This document shows positions 16,518 through 25,328 of a DNA stretch of 44,580 nt, one piece after another; the first letter of the stretch is position 1; each line of letters opens with the position of its first letter. Origin of the DNA: Actinomycetes bacterium (GTDB lineage: Bacteria > Actinomycetota > UBA4738). Both the position numbers and the translations under genes were made by a program. A model generated the notes under the pieces. It was not told the DNA's origin. It worked only from the letters and a program-made list of their open reading frames with translations, and did not search any database. The DNA is taken from assembly GCA_021784765.1 (NCBI GenBank), contig JAJYHN010000139.1, forward strand, positions 1 to 44,580, written 5' to 3'.

Positions 16518-16552
16518 GGCGCGGTCAGGGCGTGCGACGCCCCGCCCGCGCC
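16518..16552 (-). promoter_or_regulatory. Pause/alternative hairpin of the ilv attenuator
   Basis: GGCGCGG pairs with CCGCGCC, with an inner GGGCGT/ACGCCC stem. The hairpin begins at the last base of the leader-peptide stop and ends three bases before the terminator stem. Position and strength fit the pause or pre-emptor element of ribosome-mediated attenuation; the exact competing pairing was not resolved by eye. Confidence 0.65.
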
Positions 16553-16608
16553 TAGGTAATAAGGACGAGGACCAGGAGAGAAGCCAGAACTACCTGGTTG
16601 CCACTCAT
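16552..16608 (-). CDS. ilvL: Branched-chain leader peptide (18 aa)
   Basis: The peptide reads MSGNQVVLASLLVLVLIT and then TAG. Ten of 18 residues are Val, Leu or Ile, with seven in a row (LLVLVLI) just before the stop, as in ilv/leu leader peptides. Ribosome stalling there when charged Leu, Val or Ile tRNA is short would control the terminator downstream. It has no Shine-Dalgarno, and the ATG is only nine bases past the -10 element, so the message should have a 5' leader of zero to a few bases. All three end-product amino acids are represented, matching an operon that serves all three. Confidence 0.85.
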   Translation of the reverse strand: MSGNQVVLASLLVLVLIT

Positions 16609-16617
16609 GTGGCAGCT

Positions 16618-16646
16618 ATGCTACGGGTCGCGCCACGATCGGTCAA
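16618..16646 (-). promoter_or_regulatory. Sigma-70-type promoter of the ilv/leu operon
   Basis: On the minus strand TTGACC (16641-16646) and TAGCAT (16618-16623) are separated by exactly 17 bases. TAGCAT fits TAnnnT. The expected start point is two to four bases before the leader-peptide ATG. Confidence 0.75.
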
Positions 16647-16725
16647 GGGGTCCTGCGGGCCCGACCTGCACGAACTTCCGGGCGCGGATTGTCCGCCCCG
16701 GCCATGCGGACGGCCGTGGAGCCAC

Positions 16726-17265
16726 TCACGAGGTCGGAGCGTCGCCGAGCCCGACGGAGTCGCGTGAGGCCGAGAGCACGCGCGTCGCTCGCCAGGTGAG
16801 CCCGGCGACCATCGCGAAGAGCGCCGCAAGACCGATCGTGCGTGACCAGTCGACGACGAGCCAGAGGTACCGGGGGAAGGACCGGAGGGCGCCGATCGAC
16901 CCGCTCGAGGTGAGCGGTGGATAGGCGGTCCAGACGGCGGACTGTCCCCTCAACGCATGCCAGGCGGCCGTGTCCTGCCAGACGGACCCGATCGCCCAGA
17001 CCCCGGCCGAGACGAGGACCACACGCAGGAGCCCGCGCACCCAGCGCCCGCTGGCGCGGTCGCGGAGCGTTCCGGCGATCCCGGCGGCCATCGCCGCGAG
17101 ATACGCGAAGAACAGCGTTGCCGCGAGAACCCCGCTCACCGTGTTCCTCCCGATCCGCCTCCGCACACGGCGGGTGGCCGGGACCTCGGCTGCCACCTGC
17201 CACCCAAGCTGCCGCCTCACACGAGCATGCGCCGCGCGCCTTGACCCGCCAGACCCGCTCATCAT
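16726..17265 (-). CDS. Small integral membrane protein, unknown
   Basis: The 179-residue frame has an Arg-rich N-terminus (RRAAHARVRRQ, RRVRRRIGRN) and three or four hydrophobic helices: TVSGVLAATLFFAYLAAMAAG, LRVVLVSAGVWAIGSVW, and TIGLAALFAMVAGLTW. The middle loop contains TAYPPLTSSGSIGALRS. No family is recognised. The start is uncertain (two adjacent ATGs, weak ribosome binding site). It ends 80 bases before the ilv promoter on the same strand. Confidence 0.5.
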   Translation of the reverse strand: MMSGSGGSRRAAHARVRRQLGWQVAAEVPATRRVRRRIGRNTVSGVLAATLFFAYLAAMAAGIAGTLRDRASGRWVRGLLRVVLVSAGVWAIGSVWQDTAAWHALRGQSAVWTAYPPLTSSGSIGALRSFPRYLWLVVDWSRTIGLAALFAMVAGLTWRATRVLSASRDSVGLGDAPTS

Positions 17266-17278
17266 CCTCGAGACTTGG

Positions 17279-17854
17279 TCAGGATGTCGAGGAACTGAAG
17301 GCGCCTGTCGAAGGATCGAAGTTCAGTTGGTGCCCGCCGACGTCGACGATGAGCTCGGTCGGGGGTGCCGGATTCGCGGTCGGCGGCAGCAGGCCAAGGA
17401 GCGTCACGCCCCCCTGGTACGGAGGCTTGATCCAGGTCCAGTTCGCCAGAGGGTGGGCGGCTGCACCGTTGAGGCACGCGGTATCCGCGGCGGTGCACTT
17501 GTCGATGCCGATGAACCCATAGGCCTGACCTGCTCGGGGAAGAGTCAGGATGATCCACCAGGAACCGTACCTCATGCAGTTTCGGATCTCGCCCCTTGCC
17601 TGCGCGATGGCCGAGCTCTGACCGGACCACGATCCGCACGCGTCCGGGTCACTGGAGGGGGTCGGCGACGGAGAGGGTGTCGCCGTCGGCGAGGGCGAGG
17701 AGGCTGGGCTGGGTGTGGGCCCAGCAACCACGTTCGGGAGGCGCGCGCAGGCGACCAGCGCCAAGGAGAGGAAGAGAAGGACGAGAAGTCGAAGGCGGCG
17801 AGCGAACACGGGAATCGGAGCATCGCCGGGCTGTGATGCCCCTTCGCCGCTCAA
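17279..17854 (-). CDS. Putative lipoprotein with Ser/Pro/Thr linker
   Basis: The N-terminus ARRLRLLVLLFLSLALVAC is a lipoprotein signal with a good lipobox (LVAC). A long Pro/Ser/Thr spacer follows (PSPASSPSPTATPSPSPTPS), then a compact domain with four or more Cys (DACGSW, NCMRYGSWWIIL, DKCTAADTACLNG) and strand-like ELIVDVGGHQLNFDPSTG at the end. TTG 17854 is used because GGTGAG precedes it; GTG 17809 would start directly at the signal peptide. The domain is not recognised. It belongs with the next two upstream genes in a run of exported proteins. Confidence 0.6.
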   Translation of the reverse strand: MSGEGASQPGDAPIPVFARRLRLLVLLFLSLALVACARLPNVVAGPTPSPASSPSPTATPSPSPTPSSDPDACGSWSGQSSAIAQARGEIRNCMRYGSWWIILTLPRAGQAYGFIGIDKCTAADTACLNGAAAHPLANWTWIKPPYQGGVTLLGLLPPTANPAPPTELIVDVGGHQLNFDPSTGAFSSSTS

Positions 17855-17953
17855 CAGAAACTCACCGGGGGGCGATGCGCCGCCAGGTCGTGCCGCAGCG
17901 CCGCTCGGCGACCCGGGTGAGCAGCAGGGCGAGCCAGCAGGGCAGCACGGAAG

Positions 17954-18586
17954 TCACGAGTGCCCTGGGTCTTGCGACAGGACCGTGGTGAGCGATAGGC
18001 ACGGCACTTCGTACGAAGCCGGCCGGAGCACGGGGGCGGTGGTGACAACGGGCTGCACGAGTGTCTCGGGAATCACCTGGCGAAACGACCGAGCGCCGAC
18101 TCGGTAGTAGACGACTTCGTTGCGAACAACGAGGCGCCCAGGGCGCAGCGCTCGAAGAACCAGCAGGATTCTGCTCGTTGCTCCCGGTCGGAGCGTGAAT
18201 GGTGCGGCGGCGAGTGGCTGGACGCGACAGGTATGCGCGAAGAACCAGACGGGGGGAGATGCGACGTACCTGCCCCCGGGGACGCTTCGTGCGCCATTGG
18301 GATTGTCCACCGTGTACTCGATGCGTTCGACGGCGACCACAGTTCCCAGCCCGACGCCGGACAGGGCGATCCGCTGAACCGTCAGCGAGTTGGACGAGAC
18401 GTTGTGGAGCACGGGATCGAGCCATATCCACTGGGCGCCGGGGCGAACGGGCGGGAGGGAATCGGTCAGTGGATACGAGTGCTGGAGAGCATCGCCGGAC
18501 ATCAGAGACGGCCCACACGCGGGGGTCGCCGCCAGCAACGCGGCAGCCCCCGCGTACAGCACGACCCCGACGAGTCGCCTCTTCAC
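17954..18586 (-). CDS. Secreted or lipid-anchored protein of unknown function
   Basis: The 210-residue product starts MKRRLVGVVLYAGAAALLAATPAC, an export signal. The Cys could be lipidated, although TPAC is not a standard lipobox. The exported part is strand-rich (AQWIWLDPVLHNVSSNSLTV, VVAVERIEYTVDNPNG, SRILLVLRALRPGRLVVRNE), suggesting an immunoglobulin-like beta sandwich by inference. The GTG start overlaps the stop of the frameshifted gene upstream (GTGA). Its base composition seems less GC-rich than that of the ilv genes. Confidence 0.6.
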   Translation of the reverse strand: MKRRLVGVVLYAGAAALLAATPACGPSLMSGDALQHSYPLTDSLPPVRPGAQWIWLDPVLHNVSSNSLTVQRIALSGVGLGTVVAVERIEYTVDNPNGARSVPGGRYVASPPVWFFAHTCRVQPLAAAPFTLRPGATSRILLVLRALRPGRLVVRNEVVYYRVGARSFRQVIPETLVQPVVTTAPVLRPASYEVPCLSLTTVLSQDPGHS

Positions 18587-18969
18587 GAGAGACAGCTTGC
18601 CTGCACGAGGTCAGTGACCGTGTAGCCGGAGCTCGTTCCCCACAGGTACCGATGCTGACCGCACCCTGACACGCCCGTCCATGTCTCCGTGGTGATCTGA
18701 TCATACATGGCCTTCGAGGACAAGCTGACCCCTTCGATGCTGAACGAGCCGCCCCATGTGTGCTTGGGTCCCGCTGCTTCGGGTGATGGTCTCGCCCACC
18801 AGCAGGACGTGAGCGTACGTCGCGATGAAGCTCGGAACGCTGTACGTATCCACTCCTGACGGCGGATTCCCGTAGTCACCTTCCCAGTAGAGCGGATCCC
18901 AGTAGTACCAGTGAATGCAGACGTGGTCGCACTGGACGGCCAGGTACTCGCGGAACCAGTAGCTGTGCA
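18583..18969 (-). pseudogene. Frameshifted, possibly 5'-truncated gene for a Tyr/Trp-rich protein
   Basis: Two minus-strand frames join into one plausible protein. The first (GTG 18969) reads MHSYWFREYLAVQCDHVCIH then WYYWDPLYWEGDYGNPPSG and TYSVPSFIATYAHVLLVGET. From about 18775 the sense continues in the +1 frame as KHTWGGSFSIEGVSLSSKAM, YDQITTETWTGVSGCGQHRY and ends ASCLS. Removing one base in GGGACCC restores one frame. The final TGA overlaps the GTG of the next gene, the normal pattern here, so the 3' part was a real gene. The N-terminus has no signal peptide and runs against the ilvD stop, so the 5' end may be lost. A sequencing indel is the main alternative. Confidence 0.5.
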
Positions 18970-19023
18970 CGAGTTCGTCGTCGGGGCCCGTCCGTGCGCC
19001 CGGGGGCGCGCCGCGTTCGCCCG

Positions 19024-20694
19024 TCAGTCGCAGACGGCGCCGCGGCTCGCGGAGCTCACGAGCCTCGCGTACTTCGCCAGGGCGCCGCGCTCGTAGCGAG
19101 GGGCCGGGGCCTTCCACCCCTCGCGCCGGCGGGCGAGCTCGGCGTCGTCGACCTCGATGTCCAGGCGCCGGGCGTCGACGTCGAGCGAGATCGCGTCGCC
19201 CTCGTGCACGAGCGCGATCGGTCCGCCGACGACCGCCTCGGGCGCCACGTGGGCGATAGAGAAGCCGTGGGTCGCGCCGCTGAACCGTCCGTCGGTCACG
19301 AGCATCACGTCGCGGCCGAGCCCGGCACCGAACACCGCGGCGGTCACGGCCAGCATCTCGGGCATGCCGGGCGCCCCCTTCGGGCCCTCGTTCCGGATCA
19401 CGATCACGTCGCCGCGCTCGATCCGCCCGCCGGTCACCGCCTCGAACGCGTCCTGCTCGGAGTCGAACACCCGGGCGCGCCCGCGGAAGCTCAGGCCCTC
19501 CATGCCGACGACCTTCGCGACGGCGCCCTCCGGGGCGAGGGAGCCGCGCAGGATCGCCATGCCGCCGTAGGGGTGGATGGGCTCGGCCATCGGCCGGACG
19601 ACGTCGCCGTCGGGCCCGCCCGGCGAGAGTGCCGCGAGGTTCTCCGCCACGGTCCTGCCGCTGACGGTCAGCGCGTCGCCGTGCAGCAGCCCCGCGTCCA
19701 GCAGCTCCCTCATCAGCACCGGCACGCCGCCGACCCGGTCGAGGTCGGCCATGACGAACCGCCCGGCCGGGCGCAGGTCGCCGATGTGCGGGGTGCGCCG
19801 GCTGATGCGGTCGAAGTCGTCGATGTCGAGGTCGACCTCGGCCTCGTGCGCGATCGCGAGCAGGTGCAGCACGGCGTTCGTCGAGCCGCCGCAGGCCATC
19901 ACCAGCGTGATCGCGTTCTCGAAGGCCTCGCGGGTCATGATCTGGCGGGGCCGGATGCCGGCGCGCAGCAGGTCCACGACCGCGGCGCCGGATGCGCGCG
20001 CGAACGCGTCGCGACGCGCGTCGACCGCCGGCGGCGAGGCGCTCCCCGGCAGCGACATCCCGAGCCCCTCGGCCGCGACGGCCATCGTGTTCGCCGTGTA
20101 CATGCCGGCGCACGAGCCGGGCCCGGGACAGGCGTGCGCCTCGACGTCGTGCAGCTCGCCGTCGCTCATGGTCCCGGCGGCGTTCGCGCCGACGGCCTCG
20201 AACACGTCCTGGATCGTGAGGTCCCTGCCCCGGAGGTGCCCGGGAAGGATCGTGCCGCCGTACAGGAACACCCCCGGCAGGTTCAGCCGGGCGGTGGCCA
20301 TCAGCATGCCCGGCAGGCTCTTGTCGCAGCCGGCGATCGTCACCACGCCGTCGAACCGCTCGGCGTGCATGACCAGCTCGACGGCATCGGCGATGTTCTC
20401 GCGACTGACCAGCGAGGCCCGCATGCCGACGGTGCCCATCGCGATCCCGTCCGAGACGGCGATCGTCGTGAACTCGACCGGGACGGCGGCGCCGGTCTCG
20501 CGCACGCCCTCCTTGGCGACCGCGGCCAGGCGGTCGAGGTGGATGTTGCAGGGCGTCACTTCGTTCCACGCGGAGGCGACGCCGACCTGGGCCTTGGCGA
20601 AGTCCCCGTCCCCGAACCCGACCGCGCGCAGCATCGCCCGCGCCGGCGCGCGCTCGGTGACGTCGGTGCTGCGGGGCCGCATCGGGTCGCTCAT
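19024..20694 (-). CDS. ilvD: Dihydroxy-acid dehydratase
   Basis: IlvD dehydrates the dihydroxy acids from IlvC to the 2-oxo acids of valine and isoleucine; it is an Fe-S enzyme. The 556-residue length is normal. Diagnostic segments are [51 protein letters not shown] (cluster cysteines in CNIH, GCDKS and CPGPGSC), [15 protein letters not shown], and [21 protein letters not shown] near the C-terminus. ATG 20694 has AAGGAG at a good distance. Unlike the rest of the pathway it stands apart, 2.4 kb from the ilv promoter, and no leader peptide was seen before it. Confidence 0.96.
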   Translation of the reverse strand: MSDPMRPRSTDVTERAPARAMLRAVGFGDGDFAKAQVGVASAWNEVTPCNIHLDRLAAVAKEGVRETGAAVPVEFTTIAVSDGIAMGTVGMRASLVSRENIADAVELVMHAERFDGVVTIAGCDKSLPGMLMATARLNLPGVFLYGGTILPGHLRGRDLTIQDVFEAVGANAAGTMSDGELHDVEAHACPGPGSCAGMYTANTMAVAAEGLGMSLPGSASPPAVDARRDAFARASGAAVVDLLRAGIRPRQIMTREAFENAITLVMACGGSTNAVLHLLAIAHEAEVDLDIDDFDRISRRTPHIGDLRPAGRFVMADLDRVGGVPVLMRELLDAGLLHGDALTVSGRTVAENLAALSPGGPDGDVVRPMAEPIHPYGGMAILRGSLAPEGAVAKVVGMEGLSFRGRARVFDSEQDAFEAVTGGRIERGDVIVIRNEGPKGAPGMPEMLAVTAAVFGAGLGRDVMLVTDGRFSGATHGFSIAHVAPEAVVGGPIALVHEGDAISLDVDARRLDIEVDDAELARRREGWKAPAPRYERGALAKYARLVSSASRGAVCD

Positions 20695-20816
20695 CGGTCA
20701 CTCCTTCGTGGTCGGGCCGGGGCGCGCGGCGCGGGCGTTCGCGGGCGCGACGTGCAAGGAGTGTACGGGCGACGCCCCGTGCGCGCGAGCGTGGCCCCGA
20801 GTTCGCCGGGCCGGCA

Positions 20817-20822
20817 TACGAT
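20817..20822 (+). promoter_or_regulatory. Putative -10 (TACGAT) for a leaderless reductase transcript
   Basis: TACGAT fits TAnnnT and ends seven bases before the ATG at 20830. No Shine-Dalgarno precedes that ATG. The -35 region is not recognisable, so confidence is limited. Confidence 0.35.
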
Positions 20823-20829
20823 GGGCTCC

Positions 20830-22071
20830 ATGACCGGGCGGCCGACGCACGTGATCGTGGGGGCGAGCCTTGCGGGCACGGCGGCCGCCGGGGCGCTCCG
20901 CCGGGAGGGGTTCGACGGCCGCGTCGTCCTCGTTGGCGACGAGCCCGATCCGCCGTACGAGCGCCCGCCGCTCTCCAAGGAGTACCTCCGCGGCGAGAAG
21001 CCCGCCGAGGACCTCCGTCTTCGTGAGGAGGGCTGGTGGGACGAGAACGACGTCGAGCTGCGCCTCTCGACCCGTGTGGTGCGCCTGGACCCGGCCGCCC
21101 GCGAGGTCGAGCTCTCGGACGGCGAGCGGCTCGGCTACGACCGCCTCCTGCTCGCGACCGGCGCCCGCAACCGCCCGCTCTCGATGCCCGGCGGCGGCCT
21201 CGCGGGCGTCTTCCAGCTCCGGACGCTCGAGGACGCCGACCGGCTCCGCGAGGCCTCGCGGGCGGGCGCGCGGGCCGTCGTGGTCGGCGCCGGGTTCATC
21301 GGCATGGAGGTCGCCGCCTCGCTCCGCTCGCTCGGCCTGGACGTCACGGTGGTCGAGGTCTTCGAGGCCCCGCTCGTGCGCGCGATCGGCGCCGAGATGG
21401 GTCGGGTGCTCGAGGCCATCCACCGTGATCGTGGGGTGGCGTTCCGCTTCGGTGAGGGCGTCGAGCGGCTGGAGGGCGACGGTCGCGTCGGCCGGGTGGT
21501 GACGACCGGCGGGGAGGCGATCGATGCCGACCTGGTGGTCGCCGGCGTCGGCGTACGACCGAACGCCGAGCTCGCCGAGGACGCCGGGCTCCCGGTCGAC
21601 AATGGGATCCTGGTGAACGAGCGGCTCGAGACGAACCTCCCCGGCGTCTTCGCGGCCGGCGACGTCGCCAACCACGAGCACCCGGTGTTCGGGCGGCGGA
21701 TTCGCGTCGAGCACTTCGACAACGCGAGCCGCATGGGGGCCGCCGCCGCGGGGAACATGCTCGGCAGGGGGGCGTCCTTCGACGATGCGCACTGGTTCTG
21801 GTCGGACCAGTACGAGCACACGATCGACCACGCCGGCTTCGCACCCGAGTGGGACCAGGTGGTCGTCCGCGGCAGCGTGGAGGAGCGGGACTTCGTCGCG
21901 TTCTACCTGAAGGACGGCCTGCTGCGGGCGGCGTTCGGCGTCGATCGCGGGCGCGACGTGCGCAGGGCGCGGGACCTGATCAGGGCGGGGCGGCCGGTGG
22001 ACCCGGAGCGGCTGCGCGACCCGGAGGTCGACCTGAAGAAGCTCGCGAGCGACCTGGCCGCGAACGCGTGA
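20830..22071 (+). CDS. FAD-dependent NAD(P)H:ferredoxin/rubredoxin-type reductase
   Basis: A pyridine nucleotide-disulfide oxidoreductase of the BphA4/rhodocoxin reductase type, passing electrons from NAD(P)H through FAD to a small redox protein. The 413-residue product has the FAD Rossmann motif HVIVGASLAGTAAAGALRRE, PPYERPPLSKEYLRGE (the family's FAD-contact block), LLLATGARNRPL, the NAD Rossmann motif VVVGAGFIGMEVAASLRSLG and the second FAD motif VFAAGDVANHEHPVFG. The C-terminal domain (WFWSDQYEHTIDHAGFAP) is that of the ferredoxin reductase subfamily; there is no redox-active CxxC. ATG 20821 is an alternative start. No ferredoxin or P450 gene is nearby, so the electron acceptor is unknown. 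It is divergent from ilvD. Confidence 0.9.
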   Translation: MTGRPTHVIVGASLAGTAAAGALRREGFDGRVVLVGDEPDPPYERPPLSKEYLRGEKPAEDLRLREEGWWDENDVELRLSTRVVRLDPAAREVELSDGERLGYDRLLLATGARNRPLSMPGGGLAGVFQLRTLEDADRLREASRAGARAVVVGAGFIGMEVAASLRSLGLDVTVVEVFEAPLVRAIGAEMGRVLEAIHRDRGVAFRFGEGVERLEGDGRVGRVVTTGGEAIDADLVVAGVGVRPNAELAEDAGLPVDNGILVNERLETNLPGVFAAGDVANHEHPVFGRRIRVEHFDNASRMGAAAAGNMLGRGASFDDAHWFWSDQYEHTIDHAGFAPEWDQVVVRGSVEERDFVAFYLKDGLLRAAFGVDRGRDVRRARDLIRAGRPVDPERLRDPEVDLKKLASDLAANA

Positions 22072-22130
22072 CGCGGGCTGCCGGCGCGGCTGGCCGGCGC
22101 GCCGCGGCGGGACGGACGAAAGGGGTGGAC

Positions 22131-23149
<1,019 letters not shown>

Positions 23150-23153
<4 letters not shown>

Positions 23154-24574
23154 GCCTGAAGCCCGCCGATCCCCAGGCGATCGTGATCTTCGGCGCCTCG
23201 GGCGACCTCACCAAGCGCAAGCTCCTGCCGGCGTTCTGGCACCTGTTCGTGGAGGGCCTGCTGCCCTCGGGGTTCGCGATCGTCGGGTACGCGCGAACCG
23301 AGATGCACGACCGCGACTGGATCGAGTACGTGCGCGACGCGATCCACGAGTTCGGCAAGGTCGACCCGTCCGGCGAGCCGTGGGACGAGTTCGCGAAGGC
23401 GCTCTCGTACCTGCCGGGCGAGTTCGACTCCGAGCGGGCGATGGACCACCTGCGGGGCCACCTCGCCTCGGTCGACCGGCGCCGGCACACGGCCGGCGGG
23501 CGCTTCTACTACTGCGCGACGCCGCCGGCCGCCTACCCGTCGATCGTGCGGCGTCTCGGCGAGAGCGAGCTGCACGGCAACGCGAAGATCGTGATCGAGA
23601 AGCCGTTCGGCCGCGACCTGCCGAGCGCACACGATCTGAACGACGAGCTGCACGCGGTCTTCGACGAGTCCCAGATCTTCCGCATCGACCACTACCTCGG
23701 CAAGGAGACCGTGCAGAACATCCTGGCGTTCCGGTTCGCCAACGGCATGTTCGAGCCGATCTGGAACCGCCGCTACATCGGCAGCGTGCAGATCACGGTC
23801 GCCGAGGAGATCGGCATCGAGGGGCGCGGGCAGTTCTACGAGGAGACCGGGACCATTCGCGACATGGTCGCGACCCACCTCTTCCAGGTGATGACGTTCA
23901 TCGGCATGGAGCCGCCGGTGAGCTTCGAGCCCGACCGGCTGCGCGACGAGAAGGTCAAGGTGCTGCGCGCGATGAGCCTGTGCGACCCGTCGAAGGTCGT
24001 GCGGGGGCAGTACGCCGGCTACCGGGCCGAGCCCGACGTGTCGAAGGACTCGCAGGGCGAGACCTTCGCCGCGATGGAGCTCGAGGTCGACAGCTGGCGG
24101 TGGGCTGGGGTTCCCTTCTACCTTCGGACCGGAAAGAACCTGAGGCGGAAGGACACCGAGGTCACCCTGTCGTTCCGCGACGTGCCCTACAACCTGTGGA
24201 GGGGCGTCGACGCCGCGCCGCTCGCGCGCGACCACCTCACGATCCACATCCAGCCGCACGAGGGCATCACCCTTGCGATGAACGTGAAGAAGCCGGGGCC
24301 GGGGCTGGCGTTCGACCGCGCGACGATGGACTTTGCCTACGACCGGCGGTTCGAGGCGCCGCTCGCCGAGGCCTACGAGCTGCTGCTGCTCGAGGCGATG
24401 GAGGGTGACCACACGCTCTTCACGCGCGAGGACGAGGTCGAGCGCGCGTGGGAGATCCTGCAGCCGGTGCTGGACGATCCGCCGCCGGTGGTGTTCTACG
24501 AGAAGGGGTCGTGGGGCCCGAAGGAGGCCGACGAGCTCATCGCCCCCCACGTCTGGCACGTGTCCAGGCGCTAG
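23150..24574 (+). CDS. zwf: Glucose-6-phosphate 1-dehydrogenase
   Basis: It catalyses the entry step of the oxidative pentose phosphate pathway, making 6-phosphogluconolactone and NAD(P)H. The 474-residue protein has the dinucleotide motif IVIFGASGDLTKRKLLPAFW, the EKPFGRDL block, the active-site RIDHYLGKETVQN with its His and Lys, and FRFANGMFEPIWNRRYI, then the C-terminal alpha+beta domain. GTG 23150 lies behind GGAGGGAG and overlaps the gnd stop. 6-Phosphogluconolactonase is not in view. Confidence 0.96.
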
Positions 24575-24635
24575 GGGAGATCCGGCCCAGTGGCTCGCCG
24601 CGGCTCGCCGCCGACCGACGCCGCGATTCGGAAGG

Positions 24636-24676
24636 GTACATGCAAGATACATGTATGTCATGCATATCGCATGTAC
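24636..24676 (+). promoter_or_regulatory. Palindromic operator/promoter of the vapBC-like operon
   Basis: GTACATGC (24636-24643) and GCATGTAC (24669-24676) are a perfect 8-bp inverted repeat, and between them ATACATGTAT (24647-24656) is a perfect 10-bp palindrome. The stretch is far richer in A+T than its surroundings. TACACT at 24674-24679 could serve as -10, seven bases before the antitoxin ATG, so a bound repressor would cover it. This fits autoregulation by ribbon-helix-helix antitoxins such as FitA/VapB. Confidence 0.7.
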
Positions 24677-24686
24677 ACTTCCACGT

Positions 24687-24917
24687 ATGACGAAGTCGGT
24701 CCAGATCCGCAACGTGCCCGCCGAGGTGCACCGAACGCTGCGGGCTCGCGCCGCCGCCGCCGGGCAGTCTCTGTCCGACTACCTCCTGGCCGAGATGGTC
24801 CGCATCGCGGAGCGTCCGCCCGTGGCGGACGTGCTGGCTCGGGCCGGTGCGCGGGCGGGCGGGACGAGCGGGTCGAGCATCGTGCGGGCCGTGCGCTCGG
24901 GTCGCGACCGGGCGTGA
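24687..24917 (+). CDS. vapB: FitA/VapB-like ribbon-helix-helix antitoxin
   Basis: A 76-residue DNA-binding antitoxin. The N-terminal ribbon SVQIRNVPAEVHRTLRARAA and helix SLSDYLLAEMVRIAERP match the FitA-type RHH family, and the Ala/Gly/Arg-rich C-terminal tail would contact the toxin. No Shine-Dalgarno precedes the ATG, which lies seven bases after TACACT, so a leaderless transcript is plausible. The stop overlaps the toxin GTG (GTGA), the usual arrangement for type II pairs. Confidence 0.88.
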   Translation: MTKSVQIRNVPAEVHRTLRARAAAAGQSLSDYLLAEMVRIAERPPVADVLARAGARAGGTSGSSIVRAVRSGRDRA

Positions 24918-25315
24918 TCGTCGTCGACACGTCGGCGGTTCTCTCGGCCCTGGCGGGCCGGCCTCGGGACGACCGGCTCGTGTCGCGCCTCGCGGGCGAC
25001 GGCGATCTCCACGCGCCCCACCTCATCGACGTCGAGGTCGTCCATGCCTTGCGCCGGCTCGTCGGGATGCGCGCGCTGACGCAGGAGCGTGCCGAGGACG
25101 TACGGTCGGACTTCGCGGACCTCCCCATCGTCCGCTACCCGCACCAGCCGCTGGCCGATCGGATTTGGGAGCTCCGGCACAACCTCTCCGCGTACGACGC
25201 CGCGTTCGTCGCGCTGGCCGAGGCGCTCAGTGTTCCTCTGGTCACCTGCGACGCGCGCCTGGGGCGAGCGACCGGGCACGAAGCTCGCGTCGAGGTGTTC
25301 GCGGGTCGAAGGTGA
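24914..25315 (+). CDS. vapC: VapC/FitB-like PIN-domain toxin ribonuclease
   Basis: The 133-residue PIN-domain protein carries the acidic active-site residues in order: Asp in VVDTSAVLSAL, Glu in HLIDVEVVHALRRL, Asp in LSAYDAAFVALAEAL and Asp in TCDARLGRA. Known VapC toxins are Mg2+-dependent RNases that cut tRNA or rRNA and are held inactive by the cognate antitoxin. All catalytic positions are intact, so it is probably active when released. GTG 24914 overlaps the antitoxin stop. The RNA target cannot be inferred. Confidence 0.92.
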   Translation: MIVVDTSAVLSALAGRPRDDRLVSRLAGDGDLHAPHLIDVEVVHALRRLVGMRALTQERAEDVRSDFADLPIVRYPHQPLADRIWELRHNLSAYDAAFVALAEALSVPLVTCDARLGRATGHEARVEVFAGRR

Positions 25316-25328
25316 GTCGCGCTCGGTC

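Noticed and set aside
20695-20765. Possible promoter for ilvD (TACACT on the minus strand at 20760-20765) and a leader peptide
   Set aside because: No matching -35 and no Leu/Val/Ile-rich small frame; too weak to list.
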